From Desulfobacterales bacterium (lineage in GTDB: Bacteria > Desulfobacterota > Desulfobacteria > Desulfobacterales > UBA11574), in contig JAJDND010000066.1 of NCBI GenBank assembly GCA_022340885.1, positions 1 through 64,000 on the forward strand: a DNA stretch of 64,000 bases, read 5' to 3'. The notes beneath the pieces were generated by a model. That model did not search any database, was not told the origin of the DNA, and saw only the letters and a program-made list of their open reading frames with translations. The translations under genes and the position numbers were made by a program. Below are positions 1-9,189 of the stretch, in pieces; position 1 is the stretch's first letter, and each line of letters begins with the position of its first letter.

Positions 1-896
1 TACATCCACAAGGCTTTCAAATGCGGTACATTGTGAAGAAAAATCCGGCTCGCGGCGTAGATTCGGATGTCGTCATATCCGGTGGTGGATTGCTTGGCCT
101 TGATTTTCGTATTTTCTCCGTGAAACTGCAAAGGAACAAAAGTTTTAAAGCCCCCGGTTTCGTACTGAAGATCACGGAGCCGCGATAGATGATCGACGAC
201 ATCTTCAGGATCCTCGATATGATTATACAGCATGGTTGCATTGGTTTTAAGGCCCATTTTATGGGCCGTCCGCATGACGGACAACCATTTTGTTCCGGAT
301 ATTTTTTTAGGAGCAATCATATCGCGTACGTGGGAAGAAAAAATTTCGGCCCCGCCCCCGGGCAGCGCTTCGACGCCGGCATCAATCAATCGTCTGAATA
401 CTTCTTCCAAGGGCATCCGATTTACTTTCGCGAAGTAATCGTATTCAACGGCGGTAAAGCCGACGATGTGCATATCCGGCTTTATTCTTTTAATCAGCCG
501 CAACATCTTTTCAAAATAGTCCAGGGTCAACTTGGGATTAAGACCGCCCACGATATGCACTTCGTCGATCCCCATGGAAACGGCTTTTCGTATCCGCCTT
601 TCGATCACCTCGAGTGAAAGCACAAATGCGTTTTTGTCCCCCTCGTCGCAGGAATAGGCACAAAGGGGGCACCTCAGCTCGCAGATATTGGTGTAATTCA
701 GATTCATATTGACACCGTAATACGCTATGTCTCCGTGCAAACTTGTTCTTACGTGATGGGCGATGGCCCCCAAATCGAGGATGTCGTTTGTGGTGAGCAT
801 ACAAAACGCGTCTTCTCTGCTCACCGGAACATTACCGGCAACTTTTTCGGCGATGCTGCGAAGATTTTTGTTTTTGATGTTATTCGGAAATGTCAT
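1..896 (-). CDS. mqnE: Aminofutalosine synthase-type radical SAM enzyme MqnE (3' end cut by window edge)
   Basis: Radical SAM enzyme expected to join 3-enolpyruvyl-benzoate and SAM to give aminofutalosine in the futalosine route to menaquinone. I translated it from the reverse complement; it is missing from the ORF track because no stop falls inside the window. It starts MTFPNNIKNK with ATG at 894-896. A CxxxCxxC motif (CELRCPLC) lies about 70 residues in, preceded by YYGVNMNLNYTNIC, the usual context in the MqnE/MqnC/CofH group. It ends a minus-strand operon ubiD-ubiA-ubiX-mqnE, and that context favours MqnE (or MqnC) over CofH. About 298 residues are visible. The assignment between MqnE and MqnC is an inference. 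Confidence 0.8.
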   Translation of the reverse strand, partial: MTFPNNIKNKNLRSIAEKVAGNVPVSREDAFCMLTTNDILDLGAIAHHVRTSLHGDIAYYGVNMNLNYTNICELRCPLCAYSCDEGDKNAFVLSLEVIERRIRKAVSMGIDEVHIVGGLNPKLTLDYFEKMLRLIKRIKPDMHIVGFTAVEYDYFAKVNRMPLEEVFRRLIDAGVEALPGGGAEIFSSHVRDMIAPKKISGTKWLSVMRTAHKMGLKTNATMLYNHIEDPEDVVDHLSRLRDLQYETGGFKTFVPLQFHGENTKIKAKQSTTGYDDIRIYAASRIFLHNVPHLKALWM

Positions 897-907
897 TTTA
901 TAATTGT

Positions 908-1501
908 CTACTCGCCCCAGCTTTCAAACAGACGGTGCTTCCTGCCCAAAAGGTTCAATATTTTACCCACTACAAAGTCGACCACATCGGCAACGGACTC
1001 GGGGCGCGTATAAAATCCCGGCACCGGCGGCACAATCTCTATGCCGACCTGGGCGGCTTTATGTAAATTTTCAGTGTGGACGACGCTAAGCGGCGTTTCC
1101 CTGGGCACAATGATGCATCTTCGCCTTTCTTTAAGCGCCACGTCACAGGCCCGCGTTATCAGAGAATCGGCATAACCGTGCACAATGGCGGAAAGCGTTT
1201 TCATGGAACAGGGGATCACTGCAACCGCTTCAAATTGTGCGGAACCACTGGCAACCGGTGAAAAGAAATTATTATTTTTATATTCGTTCAAAAGATCAAA
1301 GTTTTTTGCAACACCCCGCACTTCAAGGAGATCTCTCAAGGATGAAAAAGGCGCTTTTTCCAACAACATTTCATACTCGATGATACGGCCGGCCGGCTGC
1401 GATACGATGGCCGCCACATGCTCGTTTAAATTGAGGAGTTCTTCAATTAAACGAATCCCCATAATCGGGCCGCTGGCGCCTGAAATGGCAACAACAATCA
1501 T
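908..1501 (-). CDS. ubiX: UbiX-family flavin prenyltransferase
   Basis: Makes prenylated FMN, the cofactor of UbiD-type decarboxylases, from FMN and dimethylallyl phosphate. The 197-residue length is normal for the family. The N-terminal SGASGPIMGIRL loop is the flavin phosphate-binding signature, and REtPLSVVHTENLHKAAQVG plus the PVPGFYTRPESVADVVDF stretch near the C-terminus are typical of UbiX. The stop lies 11 bp before mqnE and the gene follows the ubiA homologue, so it most likely serves the ubiD encoded in the same operon during menaquinone synthesis. Confidence 0.9.
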   Translation of the reverse strand: MIVVAISGASGPIMGIRLIEELLNLNEHVAAIVSQPAGRIIEYEMLLEKAPFSSLRDLLEVRGVAKNFDLLNEYKNNNFFSPVASGSAQFEAVAVIPCSMKTLSAIVHGYADSLITRACDVALKERRRCIIVPRETPLSVVHTENLHKAAQVGIEIVPPVPGFYTRPESVADVVDFVVGKILNLLGRKHRLFESWGE

Positions 1502-1575
1502 CTTGATGAAAATACCCCGCTTTTTATGTTTGAAATAATGAAGTTTCTCCCCAAGACATCGATAAAACGCCTGAT

Positions 1576-2418
1576 CTACGAAAAAAAGACATCCGTGAGT
1601 GTTCCCAGAAAAAGGATCGGGGATATATACATGTTGATCTTTAAAAAAACTTTCACCGCCTCGGCAATATCCTGACGCCTAGCCAGTCGCTGCTGATACA
1701 AAAATATCAGAGAAACCGATATCACCGCGACCCAGTAAAAGCTGTTTTTGTGAGTGATAAATCCAGCATATATCATAGCACCGGCGGATACCGTATAGCA
1801 AGCGGCGGAGATAATAAGCGCCGTTTGCTTTCCCAGACGAACCGGTATGGAATGAAGATTCTCTTGGGTGTCGAATTCCATGTCCTGTATCGCATAAACA
1901 ATATCCAGCCCGGCAATCCAGGTCAATATAACAAGCCCCAGCACAAAGGGAACCTGAGTAAATTTTCCGGTCACGGCAAGGTACCCGCCAATGGGCGCCG
2001 CAGCCTCGACAAGACCCAAATAAAAGTGAGAAGAAGCGCTGAAGCGTTTAAAATAGGAATAGGTGAACAGCAAAAAAACCGCCGGAAAGGACAGGTAAAA
2101 ACAAATTCTGTTCAGCATGAAGGATGCCCCGACGAGCACCAGGGAAGACACCATCGCCGTCAGCCAAACGCTTTTCGGCCGAACATCTCCTTTTGGAATC
2201 AGTCGATCCTGGGTTCGCGGATTTTTGGCATCGATAACGGCATCGATAACGCGATTGAAAGACATCCCGGCGGTTCTGGCCGCCACCATTGCAACGATCA
2301 CGAAAAACCAGGTCTTTAAATTTCCCCCACCGGCAAAAAGAACCCCCAACAATGCAAAAGGCAGGGCGAAAAGGGTCTGCTCGATCATCATCAGTTCGGA
2401 GAATGCTTTAAAATCCAT
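1576..2418 (-). CDS. mqnP: UbiA-family polyprenyltransferase (menaquinone branch, MqnP-like)
   Basis: Integral membrane prenyltransferase expected to attach the polyprenyl tail to the naphthoate/hydroxybenzoate-like ring in menaquinone synthesis. I moved the start to the ATG at 2416-2418 (MDFKAFSELMM), giving 280 aa; the longer ORF in the track runs backward into ubiD out of frame. The first Asp-rich motif appears as NRVIDAVIDAKNPRTQ and the second as DIVYAIQDMEFDTQE, both required for Mg-diphosphate binding. About eight hydrophobic helices are visible. It overlaps the ubiD stop by 11 bp, which indicates translational coupling. The MqnP name follows from the futalosine context. Confidence 0.87.
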   Translation of the reverse strand: MDFKAFSELMMIEQTLFALPFALLGVLFAGGGNLKTWFFVIVAMVAARTAGMSFNRVIDAVIDAKNPRTQDRLIPKGDVRPKSVWLTAMVSSLVLVGASFMLNRICFYLSFPAVFLLFTYSYFKRFSASSHFYLGLVEAAAPIGGYLAVTGKFTQVPFVLGLVILTWIAGLDIVYAIQDMEFDTQENLHSIPVRLGKQTALIISAACYTVSAGAMIYAGFITHKNSFYWVAVISVSLIFLYQQRLARRQDIAEAVKVFLKINMYISPILFLGTLTDVFFS

Positions 2419-3853
2419 ACTCGTTCCAGCGACTGTCAACTTTTTTGATGATCTCTTCAGACATTTTGATCTCATTGGGCCATTCCCGACCCATGCCTTC
2501 TTCACGGGTCTTTCGGGTGGCGTCTATTCCCATTTTGCCACCGAAATTCGAATAGGGCGCGGAATGATCCAATGCATCCAAGGGGCCCTCAGACACCAAC
2601 AGATCCCTTTTGGGATCGACATTATTTAAAAGTTTCCATACCACTGTGCGCGAATCTTTCAAGTCGATATCTTTATCAAATACGGCGATGTATTTTGTAG
2701 ACGCCATCTGCCCGAGCCCCCATAACGCGTTGATGACTTTTTTGGCATGACCCGGGAATTTTTTGTCGATGGAGATCAAGGCACAATTATGAAACACACC
2801 CTCTATGGGAAGCTCCATGTCCACAATTTCCGGAACAAGCATTTTCAGTGCCGGCAAAAAAATTCTTTCCGTCGCTTTTGCCATATAGCAGTCTTCCATA
2901 GGAGGCTTTCCAACGATGGTTGCCGGATAAATCGCGTCATCTCTGGCGGTAATGCAGGTGACATGGAATACCGGATAACGATCGGCAGGGGAATAGAATC
3001 CGGTATGGTCCCCGAAGGGGCCTTCGGTACGAACCTCGTTCGGATCCACATACCCTTCAATCACAAAGTCGGATTCCGACGGAACAAAGAGATCAACGGT
3101 TTTGGCGCGGGTGATTTCTATGGGCTTTGATCCGATAAAACCGGCCAGCAGCAATTCATCGATATCGGGGGGAAGCGGCGCCGTAGCAGCATAGGTTACC
3201 AGAGGCGATCCGCCGAGGGCCACCGCCACTTCCATTCGCTCTCCCCGGGATTTGTATTTATCAAAGTGGCGGTTGCCGTCTTTATTGTACTGCCAGTGCA
3301 TGCCGGTGGTGGCATGATCGTATTTGTGCATGCGATACATGCCCATATTTTGAATCCCCGTATCCGGATCTTTGGTAATGACTACCGGCAGTGTAATAAA
3401 CGGCCCGCCGTCGTGAGGCCAGCAGGTCAGTATGGGGAGAAGATCTAAAAGAGGCCTGTCCGTACCATAAGTCTGCGCCTGGCACGGCGCATGTTTTACT
3501 TTTTTCGGTGTGACGCCTGATAAGGCTTTAAGATCAAGGAGCATTTTGATCTTTTGGCCAAAACTTCCAGGCGGCTTAAATTTGATGAGGGCTTCGATAC
3601 GTCGGGCGACATCGTCGAACCCACTGCATCCCAACACCAATTCCATGCGTCGATAACTGCCGAAGGCATTGATGAGCAGGGGAAACGGTGAGCCTTTGAC
3701 TTTTTCAAAAAAAAGCGCCGGGCCATAAGTCTTGCTCATCCGGTCAGCGATTTCCGTAATCTCCAGCACCGGATCCACCTCTGCGGAGATCCTTTTCAGT
3801 TCGCCCTCGGATTCCAATATTTTGATGAATTCTTTGGTGTTCTTAATAGGCAT
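2408..3853 (-). CDS. ubiD: UbiD-family decarboxylase, menaquinone biosynthesis
   Basis: Prenylated-FMN-dependent decarboxylase, probably acting on the 1,4-dihydroxy-6-naphthoate-type intermediate of the futalosine pathway. I chose the ATG at 3851-3853 (MPIKNTKEFI), giving 481 aa, because the upstream 25 residues of the track ORF are not family-like. Visible hallmarks are SRGERMEVAVALGGSPL and the EGPFGDHTGFYSP segment that carries catalytic and metal-binding residues. It is the first gene of the ubiD-ubiA-ubiX-mqnE operon. The neighbourhood of ubiX and a UbiA protein makes a quinone role much more likely than an aromatic acid decarboxylase. Confidence 0.9.
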   Translation of the reverse strand: MPIKNTKEFIKILESEGELKRISAEVDPVLEITEIADRMSKTYGPALFFEKVKGSPFPLLINAFGSYRRMELVLGCSGFDDVARRIEALIKFKPPGSFGQKIKMLLDLKALSGVTPKKVKHAPCQAQTYGTDRPLLDLLPILTCWPHDGGPFITLPVVITKDPDTGIQNMGMYRMHKYDHATTGMHWQYNKDGNRHFDKYKSRGERMEVAVALGGSPLVTYAATAPLPPDIDELLLAGFIGSKPIEITRAKTVDLFVPSESDFVIEGYVDPNEVRTEGPFGDHTGFYSPADRYPVFHVTCITARDDAIYPATIVGKPPMEDCYMAKATERIFLPALKMLVPEIVDMELPIEGVFHNCALISIDKKFPGHAKKVINALWGLGQMASTKYIAVFDKDIDLKDSRTVVWKLLNNVDPKRDLLVSEGPLDALDHSAPYSNFGGKMGIDATRKTREEGMGREWPNEIKMSEEIIKKVDSRWNEYGF

Positions 3854-3952
3854 AAGTCGATCATCCTGACCAACACACTGTATTACATTTTGGAAAGAAA
3901 ATATAGAAAAATGAAGAAAGTGTGTCAAGGTGGAAAAATAAGGGGAAAAGTT

Positions 3953-4001
3953 CGTAGAAATACACGATCCTCCGTTAGACGGTGCATTGTGTATTTCTAC
4001 G
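3953..4001 (-). terminator. Rho-independent terminator of the RNase H-like gene
   Basis: A perfect 13-bp inverted repeat (CGTAGAAATACAC at 3953-3965 and its complement at 3989-4001) starts just past the stop of the minus-strand gene at 4003. On the minus strand it is followed by a T-rich run (aacttttccccttattttt). It separates that gene from ubiD. Confidence 0.65.
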
Positions 4002-4002
4002 T

Positions 4003-4848
4003 TTAGAAAAACCTGAAATGGTTTTGCCGGGATCGAATCCTTTTTACGGTCTCCATATCCGCACGAAACGGTGAATTCATCAAATCAGGATCCGACAAAA
4101 GATCGCTGTAAAATGGGGTGTCTTTGATTTTTATATTATAAGCCGTTACCATCAGGCTTTCAAGGCTTAGCACATCCTGGATATTATAGGCCAGCAACGT
4201 TTCAAGGGCTTTTTCATTCCCGTTGTTTCGATAGTCAAGCCACAGAAGGACTGCGAAGAATCCATCGATATCCGCTAAATCCCCCCGATAAAATCCCAAT
4301 TGGTTTTCGCAGGACTTCAGACCGCCTTTATATCCTAAGCCTGCCAGGATATATCTTAAGTCGATGTGTGCCTGTTTCAATTTGATCCCGAAAGTCTTTT
4401 CGATAAACGGAACATCGAAATGTTTACCGTTGTATGTCACAATGACTTTGTATCGCTGGATATTCTCGGGGAAGTCATCCAAATTTCGGTCGTTGACATA
4501 ATGGAAAATCGCTTTCCCGTCATAAAGTGCAATGGTCGTGATGGTCTCACCATAGATACTCAGCCCTGTCGTTTCAATGTCAAGGTAGACGGTAACATCT
4601 CTAAATTCAGGAAAAAAGCGCCAGTGATGACTCGCGGGCAAACGGTCGGCAAAGTAGTTTGCATTCAAGGAAACCATCTGATGTTTTGATTCTCGGAGGC
4701 ATTCGGCCATTGTCTCCATTTTCTTTGTCGAAAAACCTGAACCGCTGATTGCTTCGCAAAGGTCCCAGCGAATAATGCCGGTTTCCCATAAGCGCTGTTC
4801 TGTTTTAACCCCGATACCCGGAATATGGAGAAATGTATTTTGAAGCAT
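4003..4848 (-). CDS. RNase H-fold exonuclease-like protein (YprB/RNase_H_2 type) with N-terminal HhH
   Basis: Predicted DEDD-type 3'-5' exonuclease of the family found fused to, or acting with, YprB-like nucleases. Of 281 aa, residues 1-60 resemble a helix-hairpin-helix (FLHIPGIGVKTEQRLWETGI). The nuclease domain starts at about 85 with the acidic pair in VYLDIETTGLS, continues with NGKHFDVPFIEKTFG, HIDLRYIL, and ends with YNIQDVLSLESL, together giving the D-E-D-D set. The gene stands alone, divergent from nothing obvious, with its own terminator. DNA or RNA preference cannot be told from sequence. Confidence 0.75.
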   Translation of the reverse strand: MLQNTFLHIPGIGVKTEQRLWETGIIRWDLCEAISGSGFSTKKMETMAECLRESKHQMVSLNANYFADRLPASHHWRFFPEFRDVTVYLDIETTGLSIYGETITTIALYDGKAIFHYVNDRNLDDFPENIQRYKVIVTYNGKHFDVPFIEKTFGIKLKQAHIDLRYILAGLGYKGGLKSCENQLGFYRGDLADIDGFFAVLLWLDYRNNGNEKALETLLAYNIQDVLSLESLMVTAYNIKIKDTPFYSDLLSDPDLMNSPFRADMETVKRIRSRQNHFRFF

Positions 4849-5230
4849 CTGATATCACGAAACGAATGGCGTTTTGCGGATATTCGAATTCCTTGTCAAC
4901 TGCCACCCGCAAAGCGGGTGGCTTGAACTTGTCCGCCGATTTATGGCGGGCATCAGTCTTCGCTAAAGCTACGCCCGACAAGAAGGCAAAAGCACATCAG
5001 TGCATTTGACGTTGAATTTGCATCCGGTCGCTAAGGACCCGGTATGTTTTAAAAATTAAAATCACTTTTAACTATTCGGACCGACTCGATTCCAGACGTC
5101 CGTTGTGATTGCGTCTTCTTTCCTCGCCGGATCGTCGTTCCGGAATATGTTTATCGTAGGAGAATTGACGCCGATCGATACCCCGGCGCCTATCGTTATT
5201 TTCTGGCCATGTCGTCGTCTTCATGGCCCG
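4849..5230. other. Gene-poor interval with a perfect short hairpin
   Basis: No convincing coding sequence. It holds the perfect 9-bp hairpin GCCACCCGC-AAA-GCGGGTGGC at 4902-4922, followed by a second weaker palindromic stretch (gtccgcc...ggcgggc). The short plus-strand ORFs here (for example from 5105) look like antisense reading and are not supported. Confidence 0.5.
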
Positions 5231-5431
5231 CTACTTTTTAAGCTTTTTTCGCCCCAATCCGGCCAAGCCGACCAAACCAACGCCGAGCAAGAGAATGCTG
5301 GCAGGTTCCGGAACGGGGATAAAATTAGAGATTAATTTTCCCGATTCAGTTCCGGCAAATGCCGAAACAACGATAAACCCGAATATAATAATGAATGGGA
5401 GTACGGGTACTCCTATATATTTCTTTTTCAT
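5231..5431 (-). CDS. Very small PEP-CTERM sorting-domain protein
   Basis: A 66-residue protein that consists of almost nothing but export and sorting signals. Residues 1-26 form a signal peptide (MKKKY, a hydrophobic stretch, then a SAFA cleavage-like site). A 13-residue linker follows, then VPEPAS, a second hydrophobic segment (LLLGVGLVGLAGLG) and a basic tail RKKLKK, the canonical PEP-CTERM tripartite signal read by exosortase. I moved the start to 5429-5431 because GAGGAG sits 5-6 bases upstream, whereas the track start has none. Typical PEP-CTERM proteins are 150-400 aa, so this may be a minimal surface peptide or the decayed remnant of a larger one. No exosortase is in the window. Confidence 0.75.
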   Translation of the reverse strand: MKKKYIGVPVLPFIIIFGFIVVSAFAGTESGKLISNFIPVPEPASILLLGVGLVGLAGLGRKKLKK

Positions 5432-5863
5432 ATCTCTCCTCAGACGACACCGGCGTTCATGATGCACTCTGCCATGAAAACCGGTGTTCGTTTGCATAAT
5501 CTAAATCGTATGCATTTTGATGCTTCCCTAAAGAATCATCATTTGGAAGCCAAACTTGGATCGTCTCCCGAGGTCCCCGGTGACAATTAAAAGGAAGTCG
5601 CCGAAAATCAATGGTAGAAGAAATATCGAAGTTAAGTTTTTCAAATGGCGAAAATATTACCATTAAATTAATGCAAAAATCATGCAAAACCTGGCTGTTT
5701 TTTGTTTTCTTTTATTTCAGATAGTTAGCGGTGGCAGTTTGAATTCGGAGAATATGTATGGGAAATGAATACCACATTTCCTGTTACACACATTACACAG
5801 TGGGCAATTTAGGTAACAGGGTGAGAAGTGTGATTTGAGAGGGAAAGCCGGCGATCCATTAGA
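5432..5863. other. Intergenic region upstream of the PEP-CTERM gene
   Basis: About 430 bp without a supportable gene, moderately AT-rich. It must carry the promoter of the minus-strand PEP-CTERM gene, but I see no strong -35/-10 or -24/-12 pair. Confidence 0.4.
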
Positions 5864-6000
5864 AGCCATCTCAAAATAAAGATTTTGGTTCAAAATCTAG
5901 GCGGAGCCGAGTTTTAACCCGCAGGCATCCTAAAGTAGTCGAGGACTTAAAACGAGGTTCCAACGCTGAGTTTGGGCCAAAAGATTATTTTGAGATGGCT
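5864..6000. repeat. MITE-like repeat copy R1
   Basis: A 137-bp element bounded by 16-bp perfect terminal inverted repeats AGCCATCTCAAAATAA (5864-5879) and TTATTTTGAGATGGCT (5985-6000), with weaker pairing continuing inward for about 8 bases. The interior carries a degenerate form of the core shared with R2-R4 (ttttaacccgcaggcat...gaggact). It ends 5 bp from the stop of the next minus-strand gene. It encodes no protein. Confidence 0.75.
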
Positions 6001-6005
6001 AATAG

Positions 6006-6404
6006 TTATCTTTCCCACCGGTTGCCGCCGACATTTTTTAGATCAATATATTGGACTGTACCGCGTTCACTGATAAAAGAAGTCAGAAGCCAACTGACCA
6101 AACTGATGAATAGAGATCCAAACACGGCGGACCAGAATCCGTAGACCTTAAAGCCGGAAATCACACCGGAAACCATCATCAGCATCAAAGCGTTGATCAC
6201 AAAGGTAAAAAGTCCCAAACTCAGTATATTGACCGGGAGGGTCAAGATGAACAAGACCGGCCGAAAAAAGGCATTTAGTATTCCCAAAATAGCAGCGGCA
6301 AAAAAGGCGGATACAAAGCCGCTGACCTGAATCCCGTCTATCAAATATGATGTCGCGATGATTGAAAATGTCAGGATCAACCATCTTATAAAAATTCCTT
6401 TCAT
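6006..6404 (-). CDS. Four-TM membrane protein, phage holin superfamily IV (YvlD-like)
   Basis: A 132-aa hydrophobic protein with four predicted membrane helices (roughly residues 7-25, 31-50, 57-80 and 88-113) separated by short loops, and a polar C-terminal tail. The pattern ILGILNAFFRPVLFILTLPVNILSLGLFTFVINALML is the typical core of this widespread bacterial family. Despite the Pfam-style name it is not usually phage-encoded, and no phage gene is nearby. Its cellular role is unknown, so the call is to family only. Confidence 0.85.
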   Translation of the reverse strand: MKGIFIRWLILTFSIIATSYLIDGIQVSGFVSAFFAAAILGILNAFFRPVLFILTLPVNILSLGLFTFVINALMLMMVSGVISGFKVYGFWSAVFGSLFISLVSWLLTSFISERGTVQYIDLKNVGGNRWER

Positions 6405-6596
6405 AGTATTTACCTAAAAAAATAAAGAACCAAAATTTGCATTTAAAGCCTCCTAACACGTTAAATGAAACCCTGCTTAAACATTTTCGCATTCTTTAGA
6501 GAGCCGATTGAACATATTTATCTCCTTAGATGTTTTCTCCTCGATTAAATCGATTAGGTGATTACATCAACAGTAATACTTCCGAAAGAGAAATGT

Positions 6597-7064
6597 TCAA
6601 TCATCATAAACTTTCCAATAAGGCTTTTCATTTTCCCATTTATCGAGTATCTCCCGGGGCGGGCGAACGACGACGGCCTTGCATTCTGCGGTGAGGGTCC
6701 CGTCGGATAGGCGTATCTCTGAAGCAACCTGAGCCCGGCTTGCGGTCTGCTTGATAACCCAGCCGATAACCGTCAGCGGTGTATTGGTCGGGGTCGGACG
6801 GCGGAAGGTCACTTCGAGTTTCAAAGCCACCATTAACGCATCCTCTCCGTTTTTCAACATCACGGCGCGTCCGGATGTTTCATCGAGTATCGCCGAGACA
6901 ATACCGCCGTGAACCACGCCTGGATATCCGTTGAACTGATCCGGAACCGTCACTGTCGACCGAACTTGATGGGCCTGATGATCTTCGTACCATTTCATCT
7001 TCAGCGACAATTCATTCTCAAGTCCGCACAGAAAACAACCGCGGGAATTTTTTTGTTTCCGCAT
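6597..7064 (-). CDS. PaaI-type hotdog-fold acyl-CoA thioesterase
   Basis: A 155-aa hotdog thioesterase expected to hydrolyse a short or aromatic acyl-CoA in the cytoplasm. The catalytic helix signature is VVHGGIVSAILDETSGRA at residues about 50-67, and the rest (KLEVTFRRPTPTNTPL) fits the beta-sheet core. The N-terminus carries CFLCGLENELSLKMKW, a CxxCG knuckle found in a subgroup of these enzymes. It is a single-gene unit. The substrate cannot be told from sequence. Confidence 0.85.
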   Translation of the reverse strand: MRKQKNSRGCFLCGLENELSLKMKWYEDHQAHQVRSTVTVPDQFNGYPGVVHGGIVSAILDETSGRAVMLKNGEDALMVALKLEVTFRRPTPTNTPLTVIGWVIKQTASRAQVASEIRLSDGTLTAECKAVVVRPPREILDKWENEKPYWKVYDD

Positions 7065-7338
7065 CTTTTTTCCCCCTTAGACGTTAATGCGCCCCTATAA
7101 TATTCACATGTTTGTTAAAGGTCAAGCCCGGACGGATCGTCTTGAGATCCGGTATGGAAAAATATCTTTTGGCAATAAACCATCCTCTTGTTTCTACCGG
7201 AAAGTTTTTAAAGTAGAAAAATCGATAGCGGGGAAGCGCTCCTTTGCTTAAAAAGCAAAAACGTGCACAGAGAACTATGCATCGTGCCTAAGAATTTGCC
7301 ATCATTTTATCTTTATGATAGTGGTTTTTTAAAAACAT

Positions 7339-9090
7339 ATGAACGAACAGCCCACATATAACCAAATTTTTAATGCGACATCAAACGGCATCATTGCAAC
7401 GGATGTATTCGGAACGATTGTCTACATCAATCAGCAGGCTGAAAAAATACTGGGTTGCAGTGCCAAAAGACACAGCGGCGTTTTTATTTCCGAGCTTCTC
7501 CCCATCACCGGTCCTCAAGTCATAGAATGCCTTAAAACCGGTCGGTCCAATTGGGGTCACCATGTTATCGGAGAAAAGCTCGATATGGTGCTCAATATTT
7601 CTCTGATTCGCCGGGGGGAAAAAATATTGGGAGCCGTTTGCAATTTCCATGACATGAAACAGTTTAAAATTTCGCCGGACGAAGTGGTGTCGAGCAGTTA
7701 TCTGAATCAGCAGCTGAAAACCATTTTTAAAGCATCTCACGACGGAATCTGGGTCTGCGACGGACAAGGCAAAGTGATAGATATCAATGAAGCCTCTGAA
7801 AAACTCAATGGGATACGTGCATCGAATATCATCGGCAAAAATGTCGTCGATCTCGTAAAAGGCGGTCTGTTCGATCGCTCGGTAACCCTGGAAGTGCTTG
7901 AAACCAGACGACAGGTCAGCGTCATCCAAAAAATAAAACGGACGGAGAAACTTTTGCTGGCGACCGGCACACCGGCCTTTGATGATAATGGTCGCATCTT
8001 TCTTGTGGTGGTCAATGAGCGGGATATGACCCAATTGAACGCCATCCAGAAGCAGCTTGAGCATTCCCGTATGGTCACGGAAAAATATAAGGACACACTG
8101 GCTGAACTCAGCCTCTTGGAATTAAAAGATCAGGAGATTGTGGCTGAAGACAAAAAGATGCGACAGGTCCTTCACCTTGCTTTAAAAATGGCTCAGCTCG
8201 CTGCGTCGGATATATTGATTCTGGGAGAGTCCGGAACCGGCAAAGGACTTTTGGCCAAATTCATTCATAAAAACAGCCATCGAAAAAAGAAACCTTTCAT
8301 TCAGATTAACTGTGCGACTTTGCCGGAAAACCTATTAGAAGCTGAACTGTTCGGCTATGAAAAGGGTGCGTTTACCGGTGCCCGGCAGGAAGGAAAAGCC
8401 GGCCTTTTTGAACTCGCCCATGAAGGGACCCTTTTTCTTGACGAAATCGGGGATTTGCCGCATTCTCTCCAGGCAAAATTATTGAAATATCTGGACGATC
8501 ACGAGGTGATGCGGTTGGGAGGGCTTAAATCAAAGAAAATCGACTGCACGGTTATTGCCGCTACGAATAGAGATGTAGAGAGTCTGGTTCACGAAAAACG
8601 GTTTCGAAGGGATCTCTTTTTCCGGCTCAACACGTTTACCATACGAATTCCGCCCCTTCGAGAAAGAAGTGATGATATTTTCGAACTGGTGAACTTCTAC
8701 ATGAACAAATACGGAAAAACGTATGGACTGAGCCGGCGAATCTCTCCGGATGCCCTAAAATTATTACAGGCCTATTCGTTTCCTGGAAATGTTCGGGAGT
8801 TGAAAAATGTGATTAAAAAGGCTGTCTTGATGAGTGAAACCCATATTATTGATGATGTTATCTACCAGAGTCTGCCGTCAGATATGTACACCTTTATGAG
8901 TTCTGCGGATGATTCGTCACAAGAAAAAGGACTGGCCGGCCAGATGCTGAGCCTGGAAAAGGATATTTTGAAGCATGCCATGAAATGCTGCCGGACCACC
9001 CGGGAAATGGCGCGGTTCCTGAAAATCAGCCAACCCACCATCGTACGCAAACTAAAAAAACATCGTCTGTATCGAAAAACGATTCATTAA
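7339..9090 (+). CDS. PAS-containing sigma-54-dependent transcriptional activator
   Basis: A 583-aa enhancer-binding protein. Two PAS domains lie at about 5-110 and 125-235, followed by an AAA+ domain at about 260-490 with Walker A GESGTGKG, the sigma-54 contact loop GAFTGA and Walker B TLFLDEIGD, and a C-terminal Fis-type helix-turn-helix (MARFLKISQPTIVRKLKKH). There is no receiver domain, so it should respond to a ligand or redox signal through the PAS modules. It lies directly upstream of the aminotransferase-LIV transporter-AOR genes, and a candidate -24/-12 promoter is found 85 bp after its stop, so it is the likely activator of that unit. Confidence 0.9.
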   Translation: MNEQPTYNQIFNATSNGIIATDVFGTIVYINQQAEKILGCSAKRHSGVFISELLPITGPQVIECLKTGRSNWGHHVIGEKLDMVLNISLIRRGEKILGAVCNFHDMKQFKISPDEVVSSSYLNQQLKTIFKASHDGIWVCDGQGKVIDINEASEKLNGIRASNIIGKNVVDLVKGGLFDRSVTLEVLETRRQVSVIQKIKRTEKLLLATGTPAFDDNGRIFLVVVNERDMTQLNAIQKQLEHSRMVTEKYKDTLAELSLLELKDQEIVAEDKKMRQVLHLALKMAQLAASDILILGESGTGKGLLAKFIHKNSHRKKKPFIQINCATLPENLLEAELFGYEKGAFTGARQEGKAGLFELAHEGTLFLDEIGDLPHSLQAKLLKYLDDHEVMRLGGLKSKKIDCTVIAATNRDVESLVHEKRFRRDLFFRLNTFTIRIPPLRERSDDIFELVNFYMNKYGKTYGLSRRISPDALKLLQAYSFPGNVRELKNVIKKAVLMSETHIIDDVIYQSLPSDMYTFMSSADDSSQEKGLAGQMLSLEKDILKHAMKCCRTTREMARFLKISQPTIVRKLKKHRLYRKTIH

Positions 9091-9173
9091 AGAATCAATT
9101 ATATTCGTAACAATCCGTATTAATTATTTTTTAGATACAAATCCCATTGATTCATTATAGTATCACACGACAA

Positions 9174-9189
9174 TGGCTTGCCTGTGGCG
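9174..9189 (+). promoter_or_regulatory. Candidate sigma-54 (-24/-12) promoter
   Basis: TGGCTTGCCTGTGGCG has the GG and GC dinucleotides at the correct 12-base offset and matches TGGC and the central G of the consensus, but the -12 element is TGGC rather than TTGC. It sits between the sigma-54 activator and the aminotransferase. A repeat (R2) separates it from the gene. Confidence 0.35.

Noticed and set aside
189-617. 142-aa plus-strand ORF over the left-edge gene
   Set aside because: Shadow of mqnE on the minus strand; the minus strand has the radical SAM cysteines.
6006-6404. Prophage or holin/lysis cassette suggested by the holin-family name
   Set aside because: No other phage gene nearby; the family is a common bacterial membrane protein.
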